Positions 22,187 to 34,812 are shown, counted from the first letter of the stretch. The stretch is 60,000 nucleotides of DNA from Adiantum capillus-veneris (GCA_014529385.2 CM043952.1:59379119-59439118); one strand, 5' to 3'. Made by a program: numbers and translations. Notes: a model not told the origin generated them from the letters alone.

Positions 22187-22729
22187 GGGACCTCTTCTTT
22201 CTTGGAAGGAACTCAAGCATTCAATCCATTGATGAGAGAAATTCTTGAGGGAGTGAGTAGTAATGCCTAATTGTACTTAGCCATTAACATAAGCCCAAGC
22301 CTACACTTTCTCCTAGAGGGAGACTAGCCATTCTTGCAACAAGCTAACCTTGGAAGATCAACTCTAATCAAAGAAGGTCTTGCACTTGGTGTATCAATCA
22401 AAGTGGAATTATCCACTCTTCTTCTGTCTCCATCAATAATGGTGCCAAAGGGTTTGTCAAGTAAGATGTGTTCTACATTGATGTTTTCTTGATTTCTTGT
22501 TGTTTTCATTTTCATCTCTAATCCAACATATATATATGTATCTAATCTCATCTCCTTAACCAAACCTATCTCTCTCATTCTTAGTAATTCATCCTCTCTA
22601 GGTTCTCTTGCTACAGGTACATCTCTCCCCGCAGTATCCTTCTTGCCTACGGGCAAGAATAGGGCTTGGGAGGGAAACTTCTCATCTCTTCACTTCTCTC
22701 ATATCTACATTTCTCACATACTATTCTAG

Positions 22730-22948
22730 ATGAATAACCCACATGATGATCATTTCTATCGCTTTCACTCTATACAATCTATTAGAATTAACGTATGGAT
22801 TAGCCGTAAAATACACTTTCAACAACGTATAGTGTTTCTCTTTGGCCCTGAAAGGCTCAATGAAATACTTCTATCACTGGATCCCATCATACTACCTCTC
22901 ATAGACTATAATTTTTCTTTTGATGTAAGCGTAGTTATCTTGCTATGA
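22730..22948 (+). CDS. LTR leader small ORF 1 (72 aa), LTR B
   Basis: Intact copy of the ORF at 16877. It differs by a few residues (Val15 to Ile, Arg16 to Gln, Phe43 to Leu, Lys45 to Glu, Pro50 to Leu and the last residue). The ATGA overlap with ORF 2 is kept. Confidence 0.45.
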   Translation: MNNPHDDHFYRFHSIQSIRINVWISRKIHFQQRIVFLFGPERLNEILLSLDPIILPLIDYNFSFDVSVVILL

Positions 22949-23157
22949 ACCAAGAGGATTTGTACACACAATTAATCCCAATCACTAGACAAAATATATA
23001 TATTATGGTAAGCACAAAACTACAATTCCAAAGAACAATTCGTAGCCTATTTGGTCAGCCAAGATTGAATGCCATTAACTCATCCATTAACCCTTTCATA
23101 TTAACCATGATACGATATGACCATAGCCTTGATGTTTTCATCTTCGTATTGTTTTGA
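22945..23157 (+). CDS. LTR leader small ORF 2 (70 aa), LTR B
   Basis: Intact copy of the ORF at 17092, with Pro54 to Thr and Asn61 to Ser as the visible changes. The paralogous core with LFGQPRLN is unchanged. Confidence 0.45.
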   Translation: MNQEDLYTQLIPITRQNIYIMVSTKLQFQRTIRSLFGQPRLNAINSSINPFILTMIRYDHSLDVFIFVLF

Positions 23158-23364
23158 CATTCTCCTTTGCGTTCTTTCTTTGTGTGTGTGAATGCAAGAG
23201 AGAAAGAGTGAGTCTTCTTTAACTGCACTTCTTTCCAAACCCTAGTCTTTATGGCATCTATGGTTTAACTCCTTCATATAGTTTTTGTTGAGTTCTCTCA
23301 CAAACTCTCACAGCCATAAGCCCGGTGCTTTCGTGGCAAGACCGCAAATTTCTCGACATATTTT

Positions 23365-23382
23365 TGGTGAAACCGACGCGAA
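23365..23382 (+). promoter_or_regulatory. Candidate primer-binding site, gypsy B
   Basis: TGGTGAAACCGACGCGAA begins 6 nt after the LTR end and starts with TGG, as expected for pairing to a tRNA 3' CCA end. The equivalent in element A is altered (TTGTGAACCCGACGCGAA). I cannot name the tRNA with confidence. Confidence 0.5.
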
Positions 23383-23411
23383 TCTGCTAGGGTGAGAGTT
23401 TGTGGGTAACC

Positions 23412-25787
23412 ATGGTTGATCATGTTGAGCAACAGGATATGCATTTTGAACCAGTAACAATGCAAATGTTTCAAGAATTTGCAATGTTCATGCAACAACA
23501 ACATGCTACTGAAAGAAGGGAGATTTCAGCAACGAAGGCCATACAAGCGGTCGTCAACAGAATGGATCAGTTCAATGGCAAAGATGTAACCAAGTACTTA
23601 CGCGAGTATGTGAAGGAGATGGAGCTGCATTGCGTGTCAGAAGGTGAGATGATTTAAAGCTTTGAGCTAGTTGTTGCTCCAGAAATTAGGGAGCATGTTA
23701 GGGCAATTAAAGATGGGCATGGGAGAAATTGGGAAGAACTCAAAGTAGCTTTAAAGGAGGAATATTTCATGGAGGGCTCTGAGAGAGTGACCAAAAGGAA
23801 ATTCTTAGAATGGGTAGTCAAGCCAAAGCAAGGACTATCAATAACAGAACTACTTAGGGAATTTGAGCGGCGCTATGCACAACTCACAAGGCTTGAAAGG
23901 GCCACAGTAGATGCAGAGAAGACAGATCGTTTCTTACAAGCTGCAGGTAAAGAGTTTCAAGAAAATTTGGAGCTTCTTCTTGAAGATAAAGATGCTGAGC
24001 AAGGACTAAAGACCGACTGGAATGAAGTTGAAGGTGCTGTCTCACTGCTTGCCAAACGACAAAGAAGAAGGGACAAGATGGTACTTAACACTACAAGTCC
24101 TTCCACCTCAACTCCTGACAAAATGGTAAAGCCTACTTTTATCGCTCCTAAGTTTGATGAGTCCATGCTAGATGAGCTTGTGAAGGGAATGCGTGACTTG
24201 AAGGTGAAGCTTGCAAAGCTTGAAGCAAAAGGCCAACCATCAGGGCCACTTCCTAGGCAAAGACAACAGCCCAAAGAAGGGTTTGTTAATAGATGCATTT
24301 GGTGTGATAGTACAGACCATGTAAGAAGGGATTGTGATGATTTTAGTGATGCTTTGTCAAAAGATGTTGTCTTTTTTAAGGATGGTAAAATCCACTTAAG
24401 AGAGACAGGTTTACCCTTGAGAACTAACTTTGGGAAGGGGGGAATGCAAACCTTAGTTGAAGATATGGCAACCAAGCATGCCACCTCTTCAGTTGAGGCA
24501 GCTACTTATAGAGTAAAAATTGAACATTTTTGTGATGAAGAGGTGAGTGACCATCATGGTCAAATTTGGCCAAATGTCATGCAATTAGCTAAAAAGGGAA
24601 AGCTTACAAAAGAGATTCTACATGAAGCAGGTGATTGCATACGTCTAGAAACAGGATGGAATGATCCAGTGGACTCATTGTCAGTGCATGCTTACATTAC
24701 AAAATGCCAACAAAATGAGGCAATTGTAGAAGAGAAGCGCAGACGTGAGAATGCTGATGAAGGACCATCAAAAAGAGCTTCTAGAAGTGGGGAAAGAAGC
24801 GACTCAATGCATTCTCAAACACCCTCGACACAAGGAGCATCTCCACCTGAAGTACTCATGGAGGAGTCTACAACAGGAAAGAAGAAAGAGCCAACGAAAG
24901 GTAAGACAAAAGGCCCAACTTATAAACTACAATCTGATATTGAGGTTGCTACAGATTTATAGAAAGTCTTGGAGGAAAAGATCTTGAATAGCAAGATTGA
25001 GTTCACTCTGGGAGAAGTTCTTAGCATTGCAAAGCGTGAATTCCACGAGAAGATCATTGACATCATCAAGAGGAAGAGGCAAACCCTTGCTGAAGTTTCT
25101 CTTCCACAGGTTGAAGGGGAAACCTCGAAGACACAAGGGATGCAGCTACAAAATAAGGAGGATGATGGAGCTGTGGTAGGATGCTACCAATCTAGTGGGA
25201 GAGTGAAGCAAATGCATTTCTCAAATGATGATGAAGAAGTTGAAGATATTCCTAGGAGTTACTATTCACGAAGTCATTGGGCAAGGGCTACTACAGAAAC
25301 TTTGGTCAAGGTAGGTGATCTTGAAGAGCCATTTGTTGCCTTGATTGACCATGGTTCAAAAATAAACATAATGTCAAAGAGTGTCTACAACAAGTGCAAA
25401 TGGCCAATGGACACAGATCATGGCTGGATGGTAATAGTGGCAAACAATTCATCCGGTGAATTGTATGCAACATGTCCAGGTGTGAAGGTAACAATAGGTG
25501 ATGTAAAGATTGACCAAAACTTCTTTGTATAGGATACATCTTCATATCATCTCATCCTTGGACAACCCTACATTGTGGGAGTTCGAATGGAAACAAAGGT
25601 AATGGACGATGGTTTAGCATATGCTAGAATACGTAGCGAAGATGGTAAACGAGCTGTCCAATTTCTCACAGTCTGTGTAAACCATGAAATAAATCATGAC
25701 AACCTCAGAGAACATCCTCTACCAAAGTTAAGCAAAGAGTTTCATGATCATAGAGAAATGATGGGTTTTGGCCAAGTACCATTGTAA
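23412..25787 (+). pseudogene. Gypsy B gag-protease
   Basis: Same layout as the copy at 17559-19934: Gag capsid-like region, CCHC knuckle CIWCDSTDHVRRDC, basic linker, then the protease with VALIDHGSKINIMS. It is broken by three in-frame stops. TAA at 23655-23657 replaces CAA, TAG at 24960-24962 replaces AAG, and TAG at 25530-25532 replaces CAG (comparison with element A). Two of the three are C-to-T changes. The Lys codon after the protease active site, lost in element A, is intact here. The frame ends at the TAA at 25785, which is shared with element A and is therefore the genuine gag-pro stop. Confidence 0.85.
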
Positions 25788-25826
25788 AGCGGGATTGCAG
25801 TGGTACAGAAAGAAAAAGGGTCTCGC
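25763..25826 (+). promoter_or_regulatory. -1 ribosomal frameshift signal, gypsy B
   Basis: Same heptamer GGGTTTT (25763-25769), 6-nt spacer and pseudoknot as in element A. The outer pair of stem 1 is G-C here and G-U in element A, so pairing is kept. Downstream of the heptamer, pol is open in the -1 frame for about 310 bases up to TAA 26078, which replaces a GAA codon. Confidence 0.75.
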
Positions 25827-28800
25827 TTGATCCAAAAACAGGTGAAACTTTCTCGATGAGCTTTTTGGTAACAAGGAATGGATCAGTATGTTTTACAAAA
25901 CTTGAAGATTTGAAGAGATATGAGAGGCAATATGTGCATAATGTACAAATAGGCATGAAAAAGAGTGGGTTGCTAAAGCCTACTGAAAATGTTTTGGGTT
26001 TGTGTGAACAAGTTTCTTTTGTAGATACTATGGGTGAGCTTGATGCTATAATGAGGTCTAGTCTGCATCTTGAAAATTAAGTTGTGGAAGTTTGCTCTAT
26101 GGAAATGTATCAAGTAATAGAAGCCTTTAAAGAAAGCCAAACAGTTGGCCCTGAAGTCCATGTTGAAACTAAATACAAGAGTGTAGCAAAAAAGGTGAAA
26201 CCAGTAGCTTCACCCTTACCACCCAACAACAAGGAAAAGATTGAACAGGCTTCTTTACAACCAAGTTTGCGAAATCCTAAAAAGATCGGGAATACCTTCA
26301 CAAAGGAGTCCTTTCAAGAGTTGCAAAGTGGTTGCGAGGAGTTTCTAACACAGGAGGAGACAAAGTGCTTCAAAGAAATGCTTTCAAAGCATGGTAAGGC
26401 TTTTGTATTTGAGCCACATGAGATAGGATGTGTTGATCCTTATATTGTAGCTCCTATGGTAATTTTCACAATACCTCATGTGCCTTGGAATCTGCGGCCT
26501 ATTCCGGTTCCAAAGGCTCATTTGCCAAAGTTAGTAGAGTTACTGAATGAGAAAATCAAAATGGGAATCTTGGAGCCTTCTTGTGCTCCATACTCAAACA
26601 GGTGGTTCACAGTTCCAAAGAAGAATGGTTCTCTACGCTTCATCCAAGATATGCAACCAGTGAGCAAGGTGACAATTAGAAATGTAGGTACAGGTCCAAT
26701 TGTGGATGAATTTGCAGAGGCGTTTGCAAGGAGAGAAATCTACTCAATGGGAGATCTCTACTCAGGGTATGATCAATTTCAGCTTGCAATCGAAAGCAGA
26801 GACTTGACAACCATGAGGACACCTTTGGGTTTGGTAAGGATGTGTACCTTGCCACAGGGAGCAACCAACGCGGTTGCACATATGATGAATGGGATGAATA
26901 AGGTCTTACGTGACTTTATTCCTCAAATCAAAGGATGTGAACAAAGTGACAAAGATGAAGCTTTGGATCTCAAGGGACGTCGCAGGTTTGTGGCAAATCA
27001 CATAAATGATTGTGATAAAATTTTGTCTAGGTTGGAAGAAGTGAATCTTACATTGTCAAGGAAAAAGTCTATGTTTGGTGTCAAAGAAGTGCTCATTGTG
27101 GGGCACATGTGTGGGCCATATGGTAGGAAACCTTGTCCATCAAAGGTAGATGCCATCCAAAGAATGAAAGAAACATGCACTAGCATCACTGAGGTTAGAA
27201 GGTTTCTGGGAGCATGTGTCTTCTATGTTATTTGGATTCCACATTATGCACATGTAGCTGATCCTCTTTATCAGCTGCTTAGAAAGAATCAAAAGTTTAA
27301 ATGGACAGAAGCACATGTAAAATCCATGAAAAAGCTAAAGGAGTTACTCCAGTCAGCAACGACTTTGAGAAAGGTAGACTATGAGTGTCAAAGGCCAGTG
27401 ATTGTGACAGTAGATACCAGTCCTACAGGGATTGGATGGGCAATAGGGCAAGATGACAAAGAAGGACACAGGTATGTGGTAAGATTTGGAGCAAAGGTAC
27501 TAAGTGCTCACCAAAGAAACTATCCACAGATAAAGAGAGAGTTATGGGGTATGGTTACAGCCTTGAAAAGTGGGAAAGAGTACCTAATTGGTGCATGTGT
27601 GGTTGTAGAAACAGATTGTCTACCACTTCTTGGGATGATTACAAGCTGCTCAACACCAGACATTGCTATGTTGCGGTGGATTGTCTACATTAAGTCCTTA
27701 AATCCCGAGTTTAAGCACATTGCAGGTAAAGACAATACAATGGTATATATGCTATCAAGGGCAAGGTATGAAGATGAGTCACAAATGATTGATGAGGAAG
27801 ATGATGTAGGCACAAAATTCTATTCTATCTCTCATGTCAAAGGTAATAATGTCTGCATGACTAATTCGCTTGAATCATTCTTGAAAGAGCTTTATGAAGG
27901 TGATTGGCTTCTTATTGGAAGCTACTTGAGTACTCTAACAAAACAGGATGATTGGTCTGAACAAGAATTCAAGAGGATACGCAGGAAAGCATATGGGTAC
28001 TTTTTGAGGGATGGTTACTTGTGGAAGCATCCTAAACAAAAGGGTGCTACACCACAACGGGTTATATGTGAAAAAGAGACTCAAGTAAAGCTCATGCAAG
28101 AGTTTCATGAGAGTCTATGGGCTGGACACAAGGGTGTGTGGGAAACCTTCTCCAAGTTGAAAGAAAAATACTGGTGGAAAGGTATGTATAAAGATGTATC
28201 TCAGTTTGTAGAGTCATGTGTAACTTGTCAAATGTATTCAAATGTTCGACATAGTGATGGATTGCACCCTACATATCCACTAGCCATGCACTATAAATGG
28301 GTTGTGGATCTAGTCACGATGCCTTTAGGACTCTGGCAGATGAGATACTTGGTTCTTGCACGAGAGGACCTAACTAACCAGGTTGAAGGAAGAGCATTAA
28401 GAGCTAAGACCACAGAATCTGTGTGCAAATTCCTTCTTGATGAGATGATTTGCCGTTATGGTTGTGTGGGAAAAATCACTGCAGATCGAGGTGAACTGGA
28501 CGCGAAGAAGCAAGGGAGTTCTTTTCTAGATTAGGGATCAAGCTTTCTCTTACTACAGCTTACAACCCTGAAGGCAATGGAAAGAGTGAAAGAGGGCATC
28601 CTCCTATCATCAAAGCTTTGGCCAAGGCTTGCGAAGGAAGAGTTGGTGAGTGGCCAAAATTGTTACCATATGCTTTATGGGCTGATCGTACAACACATAG
28701 CTCAGTAACTGGCTACATGCCTGCTGAGCTAATGCATGGTCAAAAGCCAGTGATGCCGATTGAGGATACAATTCCCACATGGAATGTACTACCTTGGCAA

Positions 28801-29283
28801 GAGGGGCTTAGTAGGGAAGATCTCCTTGCACTGTGTATAAGGTAGCTAGAGAGAAGACCTGGAGACATTGAAGCTGCAAAAGAACAACTCAAAAATGCAA
28901 GGTTGAAAAACAAGGACTATTTTGATAAGCGACATCGACTCAGGAGCAAAGCAATTGACAAAGGTGATTGGGTTTTAGTGTATGATAGTAGCCTTGATAA
29001 CCAGCACACAGTCATGCGTAAGTTCTCAAAAAGATGGTTTGGACCGTATGTTGTAAAGCATGTGCATGAAAATGCTACTTACAGCTTGTCTCAACTAGAT
29101 GGTACAGAAGTAAAGATTCCCATTGTAGGAAAAAGGATTAAAATGTTTAAGAGAAGAGGAGACAATGATCTAGAAGATATTGATGAGGAAGAAGAGAAAA
29201 GCATAGGTGAAGATCAAAGTGAACATGAAGGTCTGGAATCATCCAGTGAAGAAGAAGACAAGGAAGATGTACAAGAGGTCTAA
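25770..29283 (+). pseudogene. Gypsy B pol (RT without catalytic box, RNase H, integrase)
   Basis: Reverse transcriptase carries WFTVPKKNGSLRFIQDMQPV, MGDLYSGYDQFQLAIE and TLPQGATN, but the catalytic FIDD box is missing. A 30-bp in-frame deletion near 26929 joins FIPQI directly to KGCEQSD. RNase H follows with VTVDTSPTGIGWAIG, KRELWG and ETDCLPL (acidic catalytic residues present). Integrase has the H-H-C-C zinc region (HESLWAGHKG ... CVTCQ), then core acidic residues in WVVDLVTMP, ITADRG and GNGKSERGH. After that come a GPY/F-type segment (KRWFGPYVV) and a very acidic C-terminus. Lesions: TAA at 26078-26080, a frameshift near 28510 leading to TAG at 28532, and TAG at 28843-28845. It ends at TAA 29281. 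I see no chromodomain; the tail is acidic instead. Confidence 0.85.
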
Positions 29284-29329
29284 TCTTACAAAGAGACAAT
29301 GTGGCACATACCGGAGGATGTGCAGGTTT

Positions 29330-29341
29330 AGAGGGGGTGGA
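29330..29341 (+). promoter_or_regulatory. Polypurine tract of gypsy B
   Basis: AGAGGGGGTGGA immediately precedes the TGTCG start of the third LTR, as expected for the plus-strand primer. Confidence 0.85.
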
Positions 29342-30166
29342 TGTCGTGCTGTGACACGTACATAGTGGGAACGAATGCTACAAGATCTATCTTGTATTTT
29401 TTTAGATACATAATTATATTTCCTATAGTGTACATATGCATATTTAAGTATAATAATAAGCCTTCTATCTCATCCTATTATTTTTCTCAAGGGTAACATA
29501 TCCTTACTTTACCATCAGAAAATACTATGGGAAAAGCATCAATAGCTCCACCTCTTTAACTTGGGGCAAAAAGCATTGATTCTTTATTTCTACTATTTCA
29601 TTATCATCTCACACCCTAGCTAGATCCTATATCTAGGGTAAACTCCAATATATATATATTCTATGTATTTTTTATACTTTTCTTATATTTCTTTTTAAAT
29701 ATCTACTAGGAGAGAATCAAATCCTAGTGGGACACTAGGTGGCATGATTTCAAAGATACACTTATTTTAATGCATTATTGCAAGAATGATTACAAAACTT
29801 TGTCAAGGAGCAATGTCATACTTTCATATGGCATGAGGTGTCCTTTGGAATTAAATGAAAGTTTAGGCTAAGGAGACCACATGAAGACTTTTGCTGCCAT
29901 AAATGGACCCTATTTTGATGAATTTTTTACACAAGGTTCCAATCCAAATTGGAAAATGATTTTAAAATGAAAATCGTAGCTAATGAGCTGAAGTTTTTGC
30001 CCATATTTTTACTTTTTTATTTGGAGCCACGGTTGAGGAGATATGATCAAAATACTGGACCCCAGTCTGCCCACATCATGCAGGGGCAGCTCATTTCCAA
30101 CTTTTCCAATTCCTGTTCACACTTGGTTCTCTCTTCTTGTGTAAACCCTTGGGGGTTCCCTTCACC

Positions 30167-30174
30167 TATAAAAG
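30167..30174 (+). promoter_or_regulatory. TATA box of the third LTR
   Basis: TATAAAAG in the same CACCTATAAAAGGGG context, in the part before the duplication. Confidence 0.65.
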
Positions 30175-30233
30175 GGGACCTCTTCTTCCTTGGAAGGAAC
30201 TCAAGCATTCAAGCCATTGATGAGAGGAATTCT

Positions 30234-30949
30234 TGAGGGAGTGAGTAGTAATGCCTAATTGTACTTAGCCATTAACATAAGCCCAAGCCTACACTCTCTC
30301 CTAGAGGGAGACTAGCCATTCTTGCAACAAGCTAACCTTGGAAGATCAACTCTAATCAAAGAAGGTCTTGCACTTGGTGTATCAATCAAAGTGGAATTAT
30401 CCACTCTTCTTCTCTCTCCATCAATAATGGTGCCAAAGGGTTTGTCAAGTAAGATGTGTTCTACATTGATGTTTTCTTGATTTCTTGTTGTTTTCATTTT
30501 CATCTCTAATCCAACATATATATATGTATCTAATCTCATATCCTTAACCAAACCTATCTCTCTCATTCTTAGTAATTCATCCTCTCTAGGTTGAAGGAGT
30601 GAGTAGTAATGCCTTATTGTACTTAGCCCCATTAACATAAGCCCAAGCCTACACTTTCTCCTAGAGAAAGACTAGCCATTCTTGTACGCTATCCTTGGAA
30701 GATCAAATCTAATCAAAGAAGGTGTTGTACTTGGCGTATCAATGAACGTTGAATTCTCCCCTCTTCTTCTCTCTCCCATCAATAATGGTGCCGAAGGGTT
30801 TCAAGTAAGATGTGTTCTACATTGATGTTTTCTTGATTTCTTGTTGTTTTCTTTTTCATCTCTAATCCAACATATATATATGTATCTAATCTCATCTCCT
30901 TAAGAAAACCTATCTCTCTCATTCTTAGTAATTCATCCTCTCTGCAAAT
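30234..30949 (+). repeat. 358-bp tandem duplication inside the third LTR
   Basis: Two direct copies meet at about 30591. The first copy is of LTR B type and the second of LTR A type. The join reads CTAGGTTGAAGGAGTGAG, where CTAGGTT comes from one LTR and a TTGAGG(T/G)AGTGAG-like sequence from the other, with a few bases of microhomology (TTGA). Confidence 0.85.
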
Positions 30950-31083
30950 TCTAGGTTCTCTTTTCTACAGGTACATCTCTCCCCGCAGTATCCTTATTGC
31001 CTACGGGCAAGAATAGGGCTTGGGAGGGAAACTTCTCATCTCTTCACTTCTCTCATATCTACATTTCTCACATACTATCCTAG

Positions 31084-31302
31084 ATGAATAACCCACATGA
31101 TGATCATTTCTATCGCTTTCACTCTATACGATCTATTAGAATTAACGTATGGATTAGCCGTAAAATACACTTTCAACAACTTATAGTGTTTCTCTTTGGC
31201 CCAGAAAGGCTTAATGAAATACTTCTATCACCGGATCCCATCATACTACCTCTCATAGACTATAACTTTTCTTTTGACGTAAGCGTAGCTATCTTGATAT
31301 GA
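31084..31302 (+). CDS. LTR leader small ORF 1 (72 aa), third LTR
   Basis: Third intact copy of the ORF at 16877, with Arg33 to Leu, Val69 to Ala and the last residue Ile. The ATGA overlap is kept. Confidence 0.45.
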   Translation: MNNPHDDHFYRFHSIRSIRINVWISRKIHFQQLIVFLFGPERLNEILLSPDPIILPLIDYNFSFDVSVAILI

Positions 31303-31511
31303 ACCAAGAGAATGTGTACACACAATTAATCCCAATCACTAGACAAAATATATATATTATGGTAAGCACAAAACTACAATTCCAAAGAACAATTCGTAGC
31401 CTATTTAGTCAGCCAAGATTGATTGCCATTAACTCATCTATTAACCCTTTCATATTACCCATGATACGATATGACCATAGCCTTGATGTTTTCATCTTCG
31501 TATTGTTTTGA
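31299..31511 (+). CDS. LTR leader small ORF 2 (70 aa), third LTR
   Basis: Third intact copy of the ORF at 17092. Changes are near the start (DL to NV), Gly37 to Ser in the LFG motif, and Asn42 to Ile. The frame stays open. Confidence 0.45.
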   Translation: MNQENVYTQLIPITRQNIYIMVSTKLQFQRTIRSLFSQPRLIAINSSINPFILPMIRYDHSLDVFIFVLF

Positions 31512-31707
31512 CATTCTCTTTTGTGTTCTTTCTTTGTGTGTGTGGAGAGAGAAAGAGTGAGTCTTCTTTGATTGCACTTCTTTCCAAACCCTAGTGTTCA
31601 TGGCATCTATGGTTTAACTCCTTCATATAGTTTTTGTTGAGTTCTCTCACAAACTCTCACAGCCATAAGCCCGGTGCTTTCCTGGCAAGACCGCAAATTT
31701 CTCGACA

Positions 31708-31711
31708 ACGT
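31708..31711. repeat. Target-site duplication ACGT, right copy
   Basis: Follows the CGACA end of the third LTR directly and matches 15489-15492. Confidence 0.85.
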
Positions 31712-33336
31712 GGACAAATTTTGTTAGGGAAGCTCGAACTCTGCGCCTCAAACTTGCTATGGATGCTATAAATCCATTTGGTTTGAGATTGACATATTAC
31801 AATGTTTGGCCAATTGTCATTGTTAACCACAACATTACCTTGTGGTTGACGACTAAGAAGGGACACCTATTTTTAAGCTTGATTGTTCCGGGATGGTATA
31901 AAGTGAAGAATATGGAAGTGTATCTTTGTCCACTATTGGAAGAGCTACAACAATTGTGGACATTCATAGAAGTAGTGGATATGAGCCAACATGCAGGTCG
32001 ATACAATGCTTTGATCAGAGGCATTCTAATGTGGACGATGCATGACTATCCTGGGCTAACAAAATGCTAGGTGAGTATCAAACTCCTATGTCTAGATTTG
32101 TCATCATGTGTATGGGTGCAAAGCTTGAGAGGGTTTATTATTGTGTGTATGGGTGAAAGACTTCAGATAAGCAGTTACAACATATGTGTCACTGTGGCTC
32201 CAGACTTAATGCACGTCCGATGCCCTCACTCAAGAAGCAAATCTACGAAGGTCATCGAGCACATCTTCCAAAGAATCACAAGTTACGAGAGGGTTTTCTG
32301 GGAAGAGGACCACCAAGGATGTCTGCTTGACCATGGTTGAGATGTGTGAAGATAGTCTACCCCCATGAATGAAGAGATTCTCTCTATGGTATGAGTTGCC
32401 ATACTTACAAAGACTCAAGATCAATCATTTGCTGGATCCAATGCACATATTCAATAATGTGGGTAATCTGTTGTGGGACCATCTCATCGGCAAGAAAGAT
32501 ACATTGGGAGCCAAAATTGACCTTAGCAATGTTGGATGTATGGAGCAATATTGGTCGTAGGCAGCAAACGACGGATCGATAAATCTGTCTAAAGCACCAT
32601 GGATCTTGATAGGACAATAGAAACGCAAAGTGAAAGGAATAATTTGATTCGTATGTACACCCACAAGCATAATGCACTCACTCCGGACATCATTCACAAA
32701 GGAAGGGAAGCTTATTGGTTTGAAGTCACTCAAACTAGAATATAGTAGGATCATGTGCATAGTATTACCCTTATGTGGAGTTGATTCCAATGCTAAATCT
32801 ATTTTGTAGTTTATTTTTTCGGTGGCCATTGAGGGTTGTTTGTCCCCCAATGTATGGTAAACAATCTAAAAAATTTCAAAATTTGATCTCCCAAAAGGAG
32901 ATCGATGCAGTTTCTATACCATCCGCCAAACAAAATGCTATGGAGGTCATTTGCATGTTAGAGACAAACTTTCCTAGGACCATGCTAACCATTCAAGTAC
33001 ACTTTCTTGTTCATGTAGTTGACAAGGTGGATATAGCAAGCAAAATGCATTCCAGGTGGATGTTATTTTTAAAAAATTTTCATGTAAACACTCAAGGGAT
33101 ATGTGCATTAGAAAGCACACCCATAGGGTAGCATGGCAGAGGGTTGGCTTGTTTCAAAGTCCCTTGTGTACATTGGAAAGTGGCTCTCCAAAGATGATCA
33201 TGCAAGAGATAAGTTTTGGCGCATCATTGATAATGAGTGCATTTCTAGGATTGTGATGTGTAATCTCGGTGTGGAAAAGAACATGATAGAGGATCTAGAG
33301 GCTAAGATTAGTCGATTTTCATGCTTCACAACCTAG
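31712..33336 (+). pseudogene. CACTA (En/Spm) TNP2-type transposase, 3' part
   Basis: It continues the transposase interrupted at 15488: WTNFVREARTLRLKLAMDAINPFG, then the typical Y-x-x-W-P segment (YYNVWPIVIV), SLIVPG, VYLCPLLEELQQLW and LWTMHDYPG. After a decayed stretch comes LWYELPYLQRLKINHLLDPMHIF (about 32380-32450), corresponding to the E-L-P-Y-W ... D-x-M-H-I region of the family. Around 32930-33130 it reads LETNFPRTMLTIQVHFLVHVVD and SRWMLFLKNF, like the C-terminal domain (DUF4218 type) that follows TNP2. An AEGWLVSKSLVYIGKWLS segment follows. Stops and frame changes are frequent (TAG at 32068, for example), so it is a pseudogene, possibly with unrecognised introns. Confidence 0.8.
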
Positions 33337-34372
<1,036 letters not shown>

Positions 34373-34812
34373 AGCAGCCAAAAGCCTTTGTCGGTTGTGA
34401 GCAACCATGGAGAAGCAAGGAGAAAGAGCCAAAAGTCTGAACCAGGTTTTCAACACATTTCCCCTCCATGATTTGTTGGGGTTGTGGGTCATTCTACTGC
34501 CATCCACACGCCCTACTTTGCTTGCCACGTTCATGGCATCCACCTTTGCCGGTAATTCTGTGTTTTATTTATGTGTTGCATTGTCTAGTAGAACTCGCAT
34601 GGCTCTTGCAAGCTATGCTGCCAACACCATTCGCCATTTCTATGGTTTCGATCATTGCCTTTGATGAATCATTGCTTCAGGAATTACCTTTGATGCTACC
34701 TCTCACCACAAGTTCCCCTCATGGCCTAGATCGCACCACCACCCATTGGCCTCGAAGAGCACCTCTAGGCTCCAAATTCCGCCTCACACACAACAACCCC
34801 ATGCCATCGTAA

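Larger units (their letters stand above)
21354..23358 (+). mobile_element. Ty3/gypsy element B, 5' LTR
   Basis: This 2,005-bp LTR starts TGTCG and ends CGACA, and is preceded by ACGT (21350-21353). It closely resembles the first 1.25 kb of the third LTR and is more distant from the first LTR. It is inserted in the pol of element A. Confidence 0.9.
29342..31707 (+). mobile_element. Chimeric 3' LTR shared by gypsy B and A
   Basis: This LTR is 2,366 bp, about 355 bp longer than the others, and has the same TGTCG/CGACA ends. Up to about 30590 it follows LTR B, for example TTGCAACAAGCTAACC and CCAAAGGGTTTGTCAAG. Then it jumps back and repeats the segment from GGAGTGAGTAGTAATGCC (30238 and again 30596). 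From there on it follows LTR A, for example TTGTACGCTATCC, CCGAAGGGTTTCAAG, GGTTCTCTTTTCTACAGG and CTAGTGTTCATGG. The right end is followed by the outer target duplication. Confidence 0.9.

Noticed and set aside
22324-22656. 110-codon minus-strand frame in the LTR, also near 30312-30638
   Set aside because: Not conserved in LTR A and no motif; likely chance in LTR DNA.
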